A stretch of 64,000 nucleotides of DNA from Candidatus Microbacterium colombiense (lineage in GTDB: Bacteria > Actinomycetota > Actinomycetes > Actinomycetales > Microbacteriaceae), in contig CP119308.1 of the NCBI GenBank assembly GCA_029203165.1, positions 1 to 64,000 of the forward strand. Reading direction: 5' to 3'. Positions 1 to 13,139 of this stretch are shown piece by piece; the stretch's first letter is position 1; each line of letters starts with the position of its first letter. The notes below the pieces were generated by a model. It was not told the origin of the DNA. It worked only from the letters and a program-made list of their open reading frames with translations, and did not search any database. A program made the translations under genes and the position numbers.

Positions 1-7
1 AAAAGAA

Positions 8-125
8 GTCCGGCGGTGTCCTACTCTCCCACAGGGTCCCCCCTGCAGTACCATCGGCGCTGTGAGGCTTAGCTTCCGGGTTCGGAATGTAACCGGGCGT
101 TTCCCTCACGCTATGGCCGCCGAAA
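8..125 (-). rRNA. rrf: 5S ribosomal RNA
   Basis: The reverse complement reads as an actinobacterial 5S rRNA, starting near GTTTCGGCGGCCATAGCG and ending near GGAGAGTAGGACACCGCC. It lies last in the minus-strand order 16S-23S-5S, about 110 bp after the 23S gene. The ends are estimated to within a few bases. The operon terminator would lie beyond the left edge of the window. Confidence 0.93.
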
Positions 126-235
126 CACTATTGATGTTTCAATCAAACACATAACAAAGTCATTGTTGTTATGCGGTTCTCGACCGTACATCGAGAACCA
201 CTCAGTGGACGCGTAGCACCAACAAACGGTGTGTT

Positions 236-5274
<5,039 letters not shown>

Positions 5275-5451
5275 AAAAGAAATGCATACCCCACCGGGAA
5301 AACGGTGACGCAGCGAGTTTGATGCTGACCAAAGAGACAAATTCATTGCTGACTTCATCCATTGCCAACCCCCCGAAAGGAGCTGGTCTTTGATCCAAAG
5401 GAATTCTCACCCAGCCGAAGCTAGACGAGGATAATTTGGCATTTGACAAGT

Positions 5452-5473
5452 GCACGCTGTTGAGTTCTCAAGG
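5452..5473 (-). promoter_or_regulatory. rRNA leader antitermination box
   Basis: The minus strand reads CCTTGAGAACTCAACAGCGT followed by GC, the standard actinobacterial rrn leader motif. It lies between the tandem promoters and 16S. A variant copy sits in the 16S-23S spacer at 3457-3475. The match to the motif is seen; the antitermination role is from general knowledge. Confidence 0.65.
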
Positions 5474-5528
5474 ATCGGATGCTCCCACGACCCAGTCATC
5501 ACAACCAGGCCCGCAGGGCAACTTCTCT

Positions 5529-5556
5529 ATCTTATCCGTGCCATTCAGGCTGTCAA
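5529..5556 (-). promoter_or_regulatory. rRNA promoter, proximal copy
   Basis: On the minus strand TTGACA (5551-5556) is followed after 16 bp by TAAGAT (5529-5534). The segment from the spacer end through the start region (ACGGATAAGATAGAGAAGTT) is nearly identical to the distal copy 97 bp upstream, which suggests a duplicated promoter. Confidence 0.7.
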
Positions 5557-5625
5557 ATCGACACGCCGTGAGGCTCAGAACCAGATCTGCAGCTCGGGGC
5601 TCAAGGCCTCCGAGGCAACTTCACT

Positions 5626-5653
5626 AGCTTATCCGTTCCGGCCTCGCTGTCAA
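5626..5653 (-). promoter_or_regulatory. rRNA promoter, distal copy
   Basis: On the minus strand TTGACA (5648-5653) is followed after 16 bp by TAAGCT (5626-5631). The core ACGGATAAGCTAGTGAAGTT is shared with the proximal promoter apart from a few bases. Confidence 0.68.
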
Positions 5654-5910
5654 ATTGACCGCGGCCCCGGTGTGGATGCTCCACGTCAGACAGAAGTATG
5701 TCTGCGACTCGCTCCGAGGAGCTGATCGAGTGGAGGTGGTTCTCCGCTTGAGGGGGGTGAAGCTCTCGGCCTCTCCGCTTCCCTGTGGGGCGAACAAGTA
5801 AGAATTTACGTGGATCCCGGGCTTCGGGCAAATCGTGGCGAACAGCCGGGCGTGTCGCACCGTGCGCCCCGGCAGGGCCCGCACCGCTACCCGCTTCTAC
5901 ACTGGACACC

Positions 5911-6612
5911 GTGTGCACAGTCGTGATCGATGTCGAAGATGCCGGATCCGCACGATTGCTCGCCGTGCGCGACGAAGATCCCGATCGCGCGTGGGACGGG
6001 CTGGGTCCCTGGTGGCCTGCGCAGTACCCCGGCGTCGAAGGCATCCGTGATCGTCGCGCCGGCGGAGCCTGGCTCGCGGTGAACCGACAGGAGCGACGCC
6101 TTGCCGTACTCCTCAACCGTGCCGACGTGACCGACCTCGACGAGACGCGCGCACTCTCACGCGGTTCGCTCGCTCTCGAGTCGGTCAGCGGGCGATCACC
6201 ACAGGGCGCGTTGCCGATGCACGGGTTCAACCTGCTCGAGGTCGGACCGGACGGCGCACGGGTCATCTCGTGGGACGGCGTGACGCTCAGCCGAGCGCCC
6301 ATCCCTCACGGCACCCACATGATCGCGCACGACGACCTCGACGATCCGATCACCCCGCGCATCCAGGCCTGGCTGCCCCGTTTCCGTGCGCTCGGCCCGA
6401 CCGGAGAGCACGACGACTGGGCGACGGAGTGGATCTCCCTCCTTGCCGAGTCCGCTCTGCTCTCACCCGAAGACGACCGCGCGATCATCCGTGACAACCG
6501 TCCGCACGGCTATCCCACGCAGTCTCTGCTGTACGCCACGGCATCCATCACACCCGACGGCCTCGACGTGCGCGACCACGCACTGCCGTCGCCCGCGCAC
6601 TGGAACTCATGA
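5911..6612 (+). CDS. NRDE/TANGO2-family protein
   Basis: This 233-residue protein resembles the NRDE (TANGO2) family. I chose the GTG at 5911 because the predicted protein then begins Met-Cys, as family members do, where Cys2 is thought to act as an N-terminal nucleophile. An early segment with VRDED corresponds to the NRDE motif, and GGAWLAVN fits the family's GGTWLA box. The start has no Shine-Dalgarno sequence. Instead TACACT lies at 5898-5903, 7 nt before the GTG, so the mRNA is probably leaderless. Its substrate is unknown. Bacterial relatives are often annotated only as NRDE proteins. It stands alone between the rRNA leader and a LacI regulator. Confidence 0.72.
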   Translation: MCTVVIDVEDAGSARLLAVRDEDPDRAWDGLGPWWPAQYPGVEGIRDRRAGGAWLAVNRQERRLAVLLNRADVTDLDETRALSRGSLALESVSGRSPQGALPMHGFNLLEVGPDGARVISWDGVTLSRAPIPHGTHMIAHDDLDDPITPRIQAWLPRFRALGPTGEHDDWATEWISLLAESALLSPEDDRAIIRDNRPHGYPTQSLLYATASITPDGLDVRDHALPSPAHWNS

Positions 6613-6679
6613 CGACTGCGTAGTCATCCTCCGGCCGCGCGCGTCTACGATGGAGATTCCGGCCGGAGGAGGACGCCGC

Positions 6680-7687
6680 ATGCCCCCGAGATCACGCGGA
6701 GTGACGAGCATCGACGTCGCCAAGGCCGCCGGTGTGTCGCAGACCACCGTGTCACGCATCGTCAACGGCCATGAAGGTGTGTCGGACCGGGTGCGCGCCA
6801 AGGTCGAGAACGCGATCCAGCAACTCGGATACCGTCCGAACCTGAGTGCGCGGAGTCTCGTGACCAGCCGCACGCAGACGATCGGCGTCGTGCTGGGCGA
6901 TCCCCGCAACAGCTACTACGCCGAACTCCTGCACACGATCAGTGACGAGCTCAACCGCGCCGGATACCGGGCTCTCATCCTGAGCGGTCGCGCCGACACC
7001 ACGGAAGACCTCGCCCGCACGCTGTGGGAGACGAACGTCGACGCCGTGATCCTCACCACGACACTGCTGCCCGCCGATGACGAAGGCCGGATCGTGTCGC
7101 TCGGGGTGCCGTCGGTGACGATGGGCCCGGGCGCAGCGCCGGAGACGGCGACGATCTCGCCCGACAACCTCGAAGGCGGACGCATCGCCGGGCGTCATCT
7201 GCTCTCTCTCGGGCATCGACGCATCGGCGTGATCGCGGGGCCGCTCGGCGCAGCATCCGTCCGCGACCGTCACGACGGCTTCCTGCGCGAGTTGGCCGAG
7301 GCGGATGTCGCCTTCGACGATGCGCTGCTCGAGGTGGCAGACCTCGACTACACGCGGGCGTTCGACGCGGCGACCCGTCTGCTGCAGCTGCCGGAGCCGC
7401 CGACCGCGCTGTTCTGCCACAACGACCTCGTCGCGTTCGGAGCGCTCAACGCCGCGAAGGCTCTCGGTGTCGCGGTGCCGGATGACGTGTCGATCCTCGG
7501 ATTCGACGACGTGGCGATGTCGTCGTGGCAGGCCTTCGACCTCACGACCGTGCGGCAGCCGATCCTCGAGATGGCGCGCGGCGCGGTCGAGATCGTGCTC
7601 GACCTGCTCGCCGAGCCGGAGCAGGAGCGCGTGCACCTGGTGCTGCCGTGCACCCTGGTGGAGCGCTCGACCACCCGCGCCCGCTGA
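6680..7687 (+). CDS. LacI-family transcriptional regulator
   Basis: This 335-residue LacI/GalR-type regulator binds DNA and senses a sugar or related ligand. The N-terminal HTH reads TSIDVAKAAGVSQTTVSRIV at about residues 8-27, followed by a hinge and a periplasmic-binding-protein-like effector domain from about residue 65. The start at 6680 has a strong ribosome binding site (GGAGGAGG). A -10-like TACGAT lies at 6648-6653. Its target is not obvious, because the neighbours are an NRDE protein and a convergent GlxA-type regulator, neither a clear sugar gene. It may act at distant loci. Confidence 0.9.
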   Translation: MPPRSRGVTSIDVAKAAGVSQTTVSRIVNGHEGVSDRVRAKVENAIQQLGYRPNLSARSLVTSRTQTIGVVLGDPRNSYYAELLHTISDELNRAGYRALILSGRADTTEDLARTLWETNVDAVILTTTLLPADDEGRIVSLGVPSVTMGPGAAPETATISPDNLEGGRIAGRHLLSLGHRRIGVIAGPLGAASVRDRHDGFLRELAEADVAFDDALLEVADLDYTRAFDAATRLLQLPEPPTALFCHNDLVAFGALNAAKALGVAVPDDVSILGFDDVAMSSWQAFDLTTVRQPILEMARGAVEIVLDLLAEPEQERVHLVLPCTLVERSTTRAR

Positions 7688-7706
7688 GCCGCGGGTCGGC
7701 GCGCCC

Positions 7707-8672
7707 TCAGGCGGCCGTCTCCTCCGCGCAGGAGAACCGGGCACGGTACGCCGTGGGCGTGAGGCCGAGCACCCGCGCGAAGTTCTGCCGCAGCACCGCC
7801 GCGGAGCCGAAGCCGCATTCGTCGGCGATCTGTTCCAGCGGCAGCTCGGTGCGCTCCAGCATCCGCTGCGCGTGGATGATGCGCTGACGGGCGAGCCAGG
7901 CGGCCGGCGTCGCACCGTACTCCGCCTTGAACCGGCGGGCGAAGGTGCGCGGCGACATCAGGGCGCGGGCCGCGAGTTGCTCCACGCCGAGATCGTCGCG
8001 CAGGTGCACGACCGCCCAATCGGCCACCGCCGCGAGCGAGTCGCTCGGCACGACCGGGATCGGTCGATCGATGAACTGCGCCTGGCCGCCGTCGCGCTGG
8101 GGAGGTACGACCATACGCCGCGCGATGCGGTTCGTCATCTCGGCGCCGAGCTCCTGGCGCAGCAGGTGCAGGCAGGCATCGATGCCGGCGGCGGTGCCGG
8201 CACTCGTGATGATCTTGCCGTCCTGCACGAACAGCACGTCGGGGTCGATATCGATATCGGGGTACATCTCGGCCATCACATCGGAGTACATCCAGTGCGT
8301 CGTCGCCCGTCGCCCGTCGAGCACGCCCGCCGCCCCGAGGATGAACGATCCGCTGCACACGCTCATGACCCAGGCGCCGCGGTCCACCGCATCGCGCGCG
8401 ACATCGAGCAGCAGCGGGTCGATCCGGTCCCAGTGCGAACGCGGGACAGGGCAGAACACGACCAGATCGGCCTCGTACGCGAAGGAGAGGTCGTGCTCGA
8501 CGTTGACCGAGAAGCCGATCTTCGATGCCACGACACCCGGATGCGGCGTCACGATGCGGAAGTCGAAGTTCGGCACACCGTCGTCGGATCGGTCGAGACC
8601 GAACGCCTCGCAGGCGACTCCGAATTCGAACGGGGCGAACCCGTCCTGGATGATGCAGGCGACCGTCTTCAT
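7707..8672 (-). CDS. GlxA-family regulator (DJ-1/PfpI plus AraC HTH)
   Basis: This 321-residue regulator has an N-terminal DJ-1/PfpI-type domain (about residues 1-180), with the nucleophile-elbow-like sequence VMSVCSGSFILGAAG. A C-terminal AraC-type double HTH follows (about 215-310), with signatures LARQRIIHAQRMLE and IADECGFGSAAVLRQNF. The start at 8672 has AGGAG 5 nt upstream; a GTG two codons earlier is the alternative. Family members regulate amine, amide or stress genes. A 20-bp palindrome at 8715-8734 lies between this gene and a divergent small membrane-protein gene, so autoregulation and co-regulation are likely. Confidence 0.88.
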   Translation of the reverse strand: MKTVACIIQDGFAPFEFGVACEAFGLDRSDDGVPNFDFRIVTPHPGVVASKIGFSVNVEHDLSFAYEADLVVFCPVPRSHWDRIDPLLLDVARDAVDRGAWVMSVCSGSFILGAAGVLDGRRATTHWMYSDVMAEMYPDIDIDPDVLFVQDGKIITSAGTAAGIDACLHLLRQELGAEMTNRIARRMVVPPQRDGGQAQFIDRPIPVVPSDSLAAVADWAVVHLRDDLGVEQLAARALMSPRTFARRFKAEYGATPAAWLARQRIIHAQRMLERTELPLEQIADECGFGSAAVLRQNFARVLGLTPTAYRARFSCAEETAA

Positions 8673-8714
8673 GCGCACTCCTGGGTTTGGCAGTTTTCAT
8701 ACGTTAGCAGTCTC

Positions 8715-8734
8715 ATCTGCCACTCGTGGCAGAT
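8715..8734. promoter_or_regulatory. Palindromic operator between GlxA-type gene and small membrane protein
   Basis: ATCTGCCAC and GTGGCAGAT form perfect 9-bp arms around TC. Additional half-site-like words flank it: TTGGCAG near 8688 and CTGCCA at 8755. The site lies about where the -35 of the divergent plus-strand gene should be, given a -10 TAGTGT at 8747-8752. It is a good candidate operator for the adjacent AraC/GlxA-type regulator. Confidence 0.65.
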
Positions 8735-8759
8735 CTGAGCCAATCGTAGTGTTTCTGCC

Positions 8760-8921
8760 ATGATCATTCTCATCGCACTCGCCGTCCTGGCCATCTGGGC
8801 CGTTGTCGCGACCGTGGTCGAGCTCCGCCGCGACGGCTACCGCCCCACTCCCACCGACTGGAGCCGGGTCGCCGAACACGACCTGTCGCAGCGCCCCGAA
8901 GCCACACACGTCTACCGCTGA
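8760..8921 (+). CDS. Small single-span membrane protein (53 aa)
   Basis: The frame encodes 53 residues beginning MIILIALAVLAIWAVVATVV, one membrane segment, followed by a short basic and polar tail ending HVYR. TAGTGT (8747-8752) lies exactly 7 nt before the ATG, a typical leaderless arrangement, and the candidate operator at 8715-8734 lies just upstream. I do not recognise the family. The tail would be cytoplasmic by the positive-inside rule, since it begins ELRRDGYR. It is divergent from the GlxA-type regulator and could be its target. Confidence 0.6.
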   Translation: MIILIALAVLAIWAVVATVVELRRDGYRPTPTDWSRVAEHDLSQRPEATHVYR

Positions 8922-8966
8922 GTCGACGGTTCCCCTCCCCCAGCGCCCGCGGTTACGCTCGACCTC

Positions 8967-9482
8967 ATGAGCGAGCCGCAGCAGCCACCCGTTCCGAGCT
9001 CCGCCTCCGGAGCTTCGGCCGCACCGCCCGCCGCAACGGCGCTCCCCGCGAACCCGCAGTATCCGGCGAGCGCACAGTACCCCGTGAGTCCCCAGCATCC
9101 GGCGATCGCCCCGTACCCGGCGAGCACCCCGCCGTCCGCATCCTCGCCATCGTCGCCGCTCGATCTCCGTCCGGCACCCGCGGGCAACGCTCTCGGACGC
9201 CTGGCGCTCACCATCGCGCTGCTCGCGGTCGGGATGCGTCTGCTCACCACGCTTTTGTACCCGCTCGTCTATCCCGGCTCCGACCGGATGATCGCCGTCT
9301 TCACGTTCGGCTCCACGGCGATCGCCCTTGCCGGATACATCGCGGCGCTCGCGCTCGGCGTGATCGCCGCCCGCCGCCCCGGATCCCGCCTGTGGGCAGG
9401 CATCGCGATCGGCCTCTCCGCTGCGTACCTGCTGTCGCTCGCGATCGAGTGGGCGTCGTCCGCTCTCTACCGGTTCCTCTGA
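8967..9482 (+). CDS. Membrane protein with Pro/Tyr-rich N-terminus
   Basis: This 171-residue protein has about 65 N-terminal residues rich in Pro, Ala and Tyr, with imperfect repeats such as QYPASAQYPVSPQHPA. About three hydrophobic segments follow (roughly residues 75-100, 108-135 and 140-165). TACGCT at 8954-8959 lies 7 nt before the ATG, indicating leaderless expression. Tails of this composition are common in actinobacterial membrane proteins and are probably cytoplasmic and disordered. No enzymatic motif is visible and the function is unknown. Confidence 0.75.
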   Translation: MSEPQQPPVPSSASGASAAPPAATALPANPQYPASAQYPVSPQHPAIAPYPASTPPSASSPSSPLDLRPAPAGNALGRLALTIALLAVGMRLLTTLLYPLVYPGSDRMIAVFTFGSTAIALAGYIAALALGVIAARRPGSRLWAGIAIGLSAAYLLSLAIEWASSALYRFL

Positions 9483-9494
9483 GCGAGAGTCCCT

Positions 9495-10739
9495 TTAGAG
9501 CGAGAGCTCGGCGCGAACGCGCTCGTAGACCGCGACCATCGCGGCGGTGCGCGACGACTGGCGGAAGCCCTCGACCACAGCGGGCACCGGTGTCGGCGCG
9601 GTGCCGGCGGCGATGTCGGATGCTGCGGCACGCAGCGCGGCGGCGAGCGCAGAGGTGCGCTCGGCCTCCTGCTCCCGCGAACCCGGCGATGCCGACGACT
9701 CCTCGACCGCCCAGAGTCCGCCCCCGAGCTCGGCGGCGATATCGGGGTCGCAGATCACGGACGGGGTGCCCAGCGTCGCGGCCTCGAACGGCGTCATCCC
9801 CTGCGTCTCGAAGCCGATCGACGTCTGCACCAGCGCATCGGCGGCGGCGATGCGGGCGAGCGTCTGCGGGTAGGTGAGGCGACCGGCGAAGTGCACGCGA
9901 GGATTCCCCGCGACGATCTTCTCGGCCGCGGCCCGCTGTGCTCCGCCGCCGATGATCTCGAGATCAGCATCCACCCCTGACGCGACGAACGCCTGCAGGA
10001 ACGGGAGGAGCCGCTTCTCGGGACTCATGCGACCGAGCCACACGAAGCGCGGGCGACCGGGCTCACGCTCGGTCGGTGCGGCGGCGAGCGTGGCGTCGCG
10101 CACCTCATCGTCGATGCCGTTCCAGATGACGTCGACCGGCTCGAACACCCCGTGCCCCTCGAGCCTGCGGGCGAAATGTGTGGACGGCGCCGTGACGGCG
10201 GATGCTCCGGCGGCGAGGCCGCGCAGGAACGCCCAGCCGTCGGCGCCGGCGACCGGCGCTCCGATGCCGCGCATCGCGACGCGACGCCAGGCGTTCAGCA
10301 CCGCGAGCACCGGGCGGTGCAGCGGGGTCACCGCGGCGATGCCGACGTCGACACGGTTGTGCATGGTGTGCACGACGGGGATGCCGTGGCGCTGCGCGTA
10401 CCGGTGGCCGATGAACGCGCCCCAGAAGTCCGCCTGCACGTGGACGATGTCGACCGGCGGGCGGTGCGTCATGGCACGGTCGAGGTAGCGGTCGGTCGCA
10501 CGGCCCGGCCAGCTCATCGAGTACTCGCGGTCGGTCGTGATCGGCACCGACGGAAGATCGACGTTTCCGGGCCGGTTCACCGTCGCCGCAGCGGCATGCG
10601 GCCCGTGCATCCTCGGCGCCACGACGGTCACCGTGTGGCCGGCGCGCTCCAGGTACTCGCGCTGCAGCCGCATCGACACCTGGGCGCCCCCGAGGGAGTC
10701 GAGGTGCTGATCGCCGAAGAAGACGATGTGCATCGTCAC
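9495..10739 (-). CDS. Glycosyltransferase family 4
   Basis: This 414-residue GT4/GT-B glycosyltransferase has an N-terminal Rossmann domain beginning HIVFFGDQHLDSLGGAQVSM, typical of the acceptor-binding half. The C-terminal nucleotide-sugar domain carries RFVWLGRMSPEKRLLPFLQA and an E-x7-E-like segment (GFETQGMTPFEAATLG). It transfers a sugar from an activated donor, probably to a lipid or cell-envelope acceptor. The GTG at 10739 overlaps the stop of the upstream glycosyltransferase gene (GTGA), so the two are translationally coupled. An ATG at 10733 is the alternative start. Confidence 0.88.
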   Translation of the reverse strand: MTMHIVFFGDQHLDSLGGAQVSMRLQREYLERAGHTVTVVAPRMHGPHAAAATVNRPGNVDLPSVPITTDREYSMSWPGRATDRYLDRAMTHRPPVDIVHVQADFWGAFIGHRYAQRHGIPVVHTMHNRVDVGIAAVTPLHRPVLAVLNAWRRVAMRGIGAPVAGADGWAFLRGLAAGASAVTAPSTHFARRLEGHGVFEPVDVIWNGIDDEVRDATLAAAPTEREPGRPRFVWLGRMSPEKRLLPFLQAFVASGVDADLEIIGGGAQRAAAEKIVAGNPRVHFAGRLTYPQTLARIAAADALVQTSIGFETQGMTPFEAATLGTPSVICDPDIAAELGGGLWAVEESSASPGSREQEAERTSALAAALRAAASDIAAGTAPTPVPAVVEGFRQSSRTAAMVAVYERVRAELSL

Positions 10740-11948
10740 GCGGGCAGAGGCTCGTCGCGGTACAGCGCCTCGAAGGTGTCGAGGGTGCGGTTGATGTCGT
10801 GGATCGCCACACCGTCGAGGGAGGCCTGCTGCATCCGCTCGAACTCCGCGGGCTCGGCCGTCAGCACGTCGGTCAGACGGGCCGCGAGAACATCCGCATC
10901 ACCGGGAGGGAACAGGTAGCCGTTCTCCCCGTCGTGCACGAGGTGCGGCAGGGCGACGGCGTCGGCCGCGACGATCGGGAGCGCGGAGGCCATGGCCTCC
11001 ATGGTCGCGATCGACTGCAGCTCGGCGATCGAGGCGATCACGAACAGGCTCGCGCGCGACAGCAGGGCGCGCAGCTCCTCATCGGTCGTGCGGCCGTGGA
11101 AGGTCACGCGGTCGGCGAGGCCGAGCTTCGCCGTGAGCGACTCGAGCTGCTTGCGCTGGTCGCCGCCGCCCACGATGTCGAACGTCGTGCCGAGCGCGGG
11201 GTCGAGCTTCGTCATCGCCTGCAGGATGACCTCGACCTGCTTCTCGGCGGTGAGGCGACCGACGAAGATGATGCGATTCTTCTCGCGCGGGCCCCTCACA
11301 GGCGTGTACTGCGACGCGTCGATGCCGCAGCTGACCGGCACGACGCCGGAGACGTCGATCGAGCCCTCGAGGAAGTCGGCGGCGCGGCGCGTCGGGGTCG
11401 TGATCGCCCGGGTCAGGTCGAACGTGCGCTTGGCGTCACCCCAGGCCCACTTCAGGATCCGGTCGTCGATGAACTTCGGGAACGTGCTGTGGTCGAGGAT
11501 GTTCTCGGCCATGACGTGGTTCGTCGCGATCACCGGGATGCCGCGCTCGTGGGCGATGTACGCCAGACCGCGGCCGATCACGATGTGCGACTGGATGTGC
11601 ACGATGTCGGGCTGCACCTGATCGAGGATCTTGCGCGCGTAGTGCTTGCTGCGCCACGGCCACACGAAACGCAGCCAGTCGTGCGGCGCCCAGCGCACCG
11701 ACGGCAGACGGTGCAGCGTCATCGGCTCGCCCTCGATGACCTCGGTGCGCGGCTGCGCCCGGCGGTAGGCCTGGTTCGGCGCGACGACGTGCACGTCGTG
11801 GCCGCGCTGCACGAGGCCGGCGGCGAGGCGCTCGGCGAAGCGGGCGGCTCCGTTGATGTCGGGGGCGAAGGTGTCGCATCCGATCAGGATGCGCAGGGGG
11901 CGCTTCCCGTTGTCGGGAGCACTCGGATCTGGAGGAGGTGGAAGACAT
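10736..11948 (-). CDS. Glycosyltransferase family 4, apparent N-terminal frameshift
   Basis: The intact frame from GTG 11812 gives 358 residues with GT4 features: IIFVGRLTAEKQVEVILQAM, a GGGDQRKQLE segment, and a donor-site region IAELQSIATMEAMASALP. The frame continues upstream as LRILIGCDTFAPDINGAARF, the expected N-terminal strand and glycine loop of such enzymes, but has no usable start before an in-frame stop. An ATG at 11948 opens a neighbouring frame that would join it if one base were removed from the G5 run at 11896-11900. This may be a true frameshift, a sequencing error, or initiation at a rare codon. It is coupled by overlap to the downstream GT4 gene. Confidence 0.75.
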
Positions 11949-12072
11949 GCTGCCTTACGGTACGGCGGCCAAGGAGGGCCCTGGTCGGGGCGCTGGCCAC
12001 TCTACCCGAGGGGTCTGCGCAGGCGGCTCAGGCATACCGGCATCCTCCAGCCTGACCCCCTAGCGTGGAATC

Positions 12073-12660
12073 ATGCGACTGACAGCTGACACCGACCCCG
12101 CGCTGTGGATCCCCGTGACGGATTCCCTCGGGTGGCGGGGCCGCCGCCATCGCAAGGCGGCGATCAGGATGCTGCTCGGGCAGGCGAACACGGCGCTGGG
12201 CGCCACCGAGCGTCCGGGCTCGCGCTTCGGTGCGTGGGCGATGAGTCAGGCCGCTCCCTTCATGATGCGTCAGGCCGACGGGCGCGTGCTGGTGTGGACG
12301 TGGAAGGCGGAGCCCGAGCTGATCGTGGCCATGGCGACCGCTCAGGAACTCACCCCCGAGGTGCGCATCGCGCGGGCGTCGATGCCGATGGAGTACGACG
12401 ACACGGTGTCGTTCCCCACGCGTCTCGGCGTCGGCGAGAAGCTGGTCGTGCCACTCCCGGAGTCGCCGACCGCGCCCCCGTTCGCGACCTACACCTGGGA
12501 TACCGGCACGCATCTGGTGACCCTGACCGCGGTGTGCAGCGACCGCGAGCGGTTCGGCACCGTGATCGGGGCGCTCGACGAGCTCGCGCGCAGCATCCGC
12601 ATCGCCGATGAACTCACCGGCGGGGAATCCCCCGACGTGCTGCGCCTCCCACCCGCCTGA
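12073..12660 (+). CDS. Hypothetical protein, 195 aa
   Basis: This 195-residue soluble protein has no signal peptide or membrane segment and no motif that I recognise. It contains Trp-rich parts (VLVWTWKAEP) and a long acidic central region. TAGCGT at 12061-12066 lies 6 nt before the ATG, so the transcript is probably leaderless. It is divergent from the glycosyltransferase pair and convergent with an MmcQ/YjbR gene. Codon use matches its neighbours and supports a real gene. Confidence 0.7.
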   Translation: MRLTADTDPALWIPVTDSLGWRGRRHRKAAIRMLLGQANTALGATERPGSRFGAWAMSQAAPFMMRQADGRVLVWTWKAEPELIVAMATAQELTPEVRIARASMPMEYDDTVSFPTRLGVGEKLVVPLPESPTAPPFATYTWDTGTHLVTLTAVCSDRERFGTVIGALDELARSIRIADELTGGESPDVLRLPPA

Positions 12661-12686
12661 GCGCCGGCGACCCCACCGCGGTGCCC

Positions 12687-13097
12687 TCAGCCGAGTCCGT
12701 GCTCCGCGAGCCATTCCCCCGCGACCTTCGCCGGCGCACGGACGAGCCAGGCATCGGCGACGATCTCCTGCAGTTGCGCGTCATCCACGGCATCCACCCG
12801 CACGAGGATGCCGGGGAAGCCGTCGAAATGCGGGATCGAGAAGTACACCTCGGGCGCGGCGGCGAGCAGCGCTTCCTTCTCCTCCACGCTGCCGACCCGC
12901 ACCGCCAGCACAGGACCATCGGGCCATGACCGCCCGAGCTCGGAGAGCTGGCGCAGATCCGTCGCGCGGGGTCCCCGCATCCAGGCGAACTGCCCGCTCA
13001 TCACCCGCCACGCGGGCTCACCCGTGTGCCCTCCCACACGCTCCTGTGCACCGGGCAGCGCGAGGGCGATCCTGCGCACGTCATCGATCGTCGCCAT
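12687..13097 (-). CDS. MmcQ/YjbR-family protein
   Basis: This 136-residue protein fits the small MmcQ/YjbR (CyaY-like fold) family. It starts TIDDVRRIALALPGAQE, followed by a GEPAWRV segment, FAWMRGP, and a C-terminal EIVADAWLVRAPAKVAGEWL helix. The first ATG with a family-like N-terminus is at 13097. Members are often called DNA-binding proteins, but their function is mostly unproven. The gene is short, with no operon partner. Confidence 0.82.
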   Translation of the reverse strand: MATIDDVRRIALALPGAQERVGGHTGEPAWRVMSGQFAWMRGPRATDLRQLSELGRSWPDGPVLAVRVGSVEEKEALLAAAPEVYFSIPHFDGFPGILVRVDAVDDAQLQEIVADAWLVRAPAKVAGEWLAEHGLG

Positions 13098-13139
13098 CCG
13101 CCCATCGTCCTCCCGCCGGGCACCTGCCACAATGACCCC

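Larger units (their letters stand above)
5275..5760 (-). promoter_or_regulatory. rRNA operon leader and promoter region
   Basis: This gene-free stretch precedes 16S on the minus strand. It holds two tandem promoters (at 5626-5653 and 5529-5556), the TTGAGAACTCAACAGCGTGC box at 5452-5473, and a long transcribed leader. No convincing protein gene is present up to the GTG of the next plus-strand gene at 5911. Confidence 0.75.

Noticed and set aside
9495..11948. Mobile or horizontally acquired glycosylation island
   Set aside because: GC content and codon use look like those of the neighbours, and there are no flanking repeats or mobility genes.
10799..12055. Long plus-strand open frame of about 418 codons opposite the two glycosyltransferases
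   Set aside because: It is antisense to clear GT4 coding sequence, has an Arg/Asp/His-rich composition typical of reversed high-GC codons, and no family features.
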